Assembly: GCF_021729035.1 (NCBI RefSeq)
Contig: NZ_JAJSAP010000002.1
Span: 496,001-560,000, forward strand
Direction of reading: 5' to 3'
DNA: 64,000 bases
Source of the DNA: Microbulbifer sediminum
Lineage (GTDB): Bacteria > Pseudomonadota > Gammaproteobacteria > Pseudomonadales > Cellvibrionaceae
How positions within the stretch are numbered: position 1 is the first letter of the stretch; every line of letters starts with the position of its first letter. This document shows, in pieces, positions 63,010 through 64,000 of the stretch. The translations under genes and the position numbers were made by a program. The notes under the pieces were generated by a model, which worked only from the letters and a program-made list of their open reading frames with translations, was not told where the DNA came from and searched no databases.

Positions 63010-63333
63010 TCAATCGACCGGGGTCTCTTCGATGGACTTACGCGGCGCTGAGGCACGTCGCCGATCGGTCATGATGTCGTCGCTCTGCTGTGTCGCCTCA
63101 CTGGCCAGATGGGCGAGAAACTGTTCCAGCCGGCCGGAATATCCCAGCGCTGCGAGCAACTGCAACATTGCGGACAGGTTGCAACCGCGGCCATTCTCCA
63201 GCCGCTTGACCGTACTCAGGCCCAGGCCCGACTCCACCGCCAGTGTCTCCTGGGGAATATTGCGTGCGAGCCGCAGGCGCCGGAAGTGCTCCCCGAGTTG
63301 TGCCAAAGATTGTCTTTGATCAAACGTACTCAT
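63010..63333 (-). CDS. XRE-family HTH regulator (HipB-like)
   Basis: A 107-residue protein with an XRE-type HTH at about 12-60 ('LGEHFRRLRLARNIPQETLAVESGLGLSTVKRLENGRGCNLSAMLQLLAALG'). The C-terminal part is basic. HipB proteins have this form, but no hipA gene is next to it in this window. The ATG at 63333 is chosen; the frame runs on to 63453. Targets unknown. Confidence 0.82.
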   Translation of the reverse strand: MSTFDQRQSLAQLGEHFRRLRLARNIPQETLAVESGLGLSTVKRLENGRGCNLSAMLQLLAALGYSGRLEQFLAHLASEATQQSDDIMTDRRRASAPRKSIEETPVD

Positions 63334-63567
63334 TTTACCGTGACCAGTTTCCTTCCAATTTGACGCAGGTACGGCACAGGTGCCCACACCGTGGTTGAGC
63401 ACTGTACCCCGGGCTCCCGCTGGAGAGCTCTGTCGGAACTGCAGGCTGAACATTACAGGCCCCGTGGGCGGGAGGACCGCCGGCGCCCGGTGACTGCCAA
63501 CGGTGGGGTATACGCAGGGGTATCCGGATTGGATGACCTGTCGGCGGACGAGCCTCTACCAGCTGGC

Positions 63568-63864
63568 TCAGTAGTGCAGCAACTTGATAATGGTCTCACC
63601 ATTATCGCATTCGCCGACGACTTCCGGTTCGCGAATCTTTGAACCCGCCTGGATCACCTTGTTGGAGGGGTAGGAAACAAAACAGGCGAAGTTGAAGTTC
63701 ACCGCCCAGTTGCAGCGCAGCAGGCCGTCATCCTCCTCATAAAAGCGTTCCTGGCAGAAACTGAGGTACGGGCTGCCCGATGCGCCCTGCTCCGGACCGA
63801 TCGTAATCTGTGTATCGTATGCCACCGGCAGCATCAGCCCTGTAGCCAACACCCACTGCCACAT
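63568..63864 (-). CDS. Small exported protein of unknown function
   Basis: A 98-residue protein with a weak N-terminal hydrophobic stretch ('MWQWVLATGLMLPVAYD') that may be a signal peptide. Four cysteines ('FCQERF', 'LRCNWAV', 'FACFVSY', 'GECDNG') could form disulfides. AGGAGG lies upstream of the ATG at 63864. I recognise no family. The window ends soon after, so its 5' neighbours are not seen. Confidence 0.65.
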   Translation of the reverse strand: MWQWVLATGLMLPVAYDTQITIGPEQGASGSPYLSFCQERFYEEDDGLLRCNWAVNFNFACFVSYPSNKVIQAGSKIREPEVVGECDNGETIIKLLHY

Positions 63865-64000
63865 AGCGCCTGCCTCCTGTTCGGGAGCTTCGCGGGGCCC
63901 CGTGGACAACCCCATGCATCCCCGGTTACCAGGGAAAGGCCATGGATTTGTTTGCAAGTCCCCCTCAGTCTAGCAGCTTCTGGCGCCTCTTCCCTCTTGA

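Noticed and set aside
1-64000. tRNA, rRNA, CRISPR array, prophage or insertion sequence
   Set aside because: No tRNA cloverleaf signature, spaced repeat array, integrase or transposase frame was recognised.

Overview
The window is a compact, GC-rich chromosomal segment that looks like a marine or soil Gammaproteobacterium, perhaps a Cellvibrionales/Microbulbifer-like or Pseudomonas-like lineage. Supporting signs are a YebG homologue behind a textbook LexA box, a PutA, a YrbL homologue, FadL and AraC/OruR-type regulators, and REP-like palindromes of the Pseudomonas style. The genus is an inference. No tRNA, rRNA, CRISPR array, transposase or integrase was seen.

Layout. 1-4 kb: end of a DUF3604 gene facing a sulfatase and an exported HAD phosphatase. 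4-6.5 kb: a lipoprotein octahaem cytochrome with a TPR tail. 6.5-11.7 kb: two AraC regulators interleaved with an SDR and a Baeyer-Villiger-type monooxygenase. 11.7-16.5 kb: an AT-rich membrane protein, a phospholipase D-like lipoprotein, an OsmC protein and a FadL porin. 17-23 kb: acyl-CoA dehydrogenase, EamA exporter, and an Lrp regulator divergent from putA. 23.3-31.4 kb: a glycine-zipper lipoprotein, then a seven-gene leftward lipid-modification cluster divergent from an ECF sigma factor and its ChrR-type zinc anti-sigma factor. 31.5-36 kb: a fused indolepyruvate:ferredoxin oxidoreductase divergent from a second Lrp protein, then a small DUF2905 protein. 36-40 kb: an amidohydrolase and an M3 peptidase lipoprotein, convergent on a bidirectional terminator. 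40.5-43.7 kb: a three-gene glycosyltransferase/YrbL cassette between two near-identical 31-bp direct repeats. 43.8-49.3 kb: glutathione transferase, class II DAHP synthase, aromatic/aspartate aminotransferase, MarR regulator, and maleylacetoacetate isomerase. 49.7-55.2 kb: old yellow enzyme, MFS transporter, MscS channel, M19 dipeptidase, LEA14-like lipoprotein. 55.3-57.5 kb: a second ECF sigma operon with a membrane partner and two exported proteins of unknown role. 57.6-64 kb: DUF924, LysE exporter, SOS-controlled yebG, MAPEG protein, a pair of exported amidohydrolases, an XRE regulator and a small unknown.

How the genes work together. The best-supported system is the sigma/ChrR unit. Two divergent promoters of the form TGATCC-N16-CGTA lie between the sigma gene and the lipid cluster; they fix the start codons on both sides and imply that one sigma factor controls both directions. 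The cluster combines a cyclopropane-synthase-like methyltransferase, an FAD oxidoreductase, an SDR, DUF1365, DUF2878 and an unfamiliar exported protein, which suggests remodelling of membrane fatty acids under photo-oxidative or electrophile stress. Amino-acid use is the second theme: PutA, IOR, aminotransferase and MaiA, with Lrp proteins divergent from putA and from IOR. Many start codons given here differ from the longest open frame, because a Shine-Dalgarno sequence, signal peptide or promoter pointed to an internal start.
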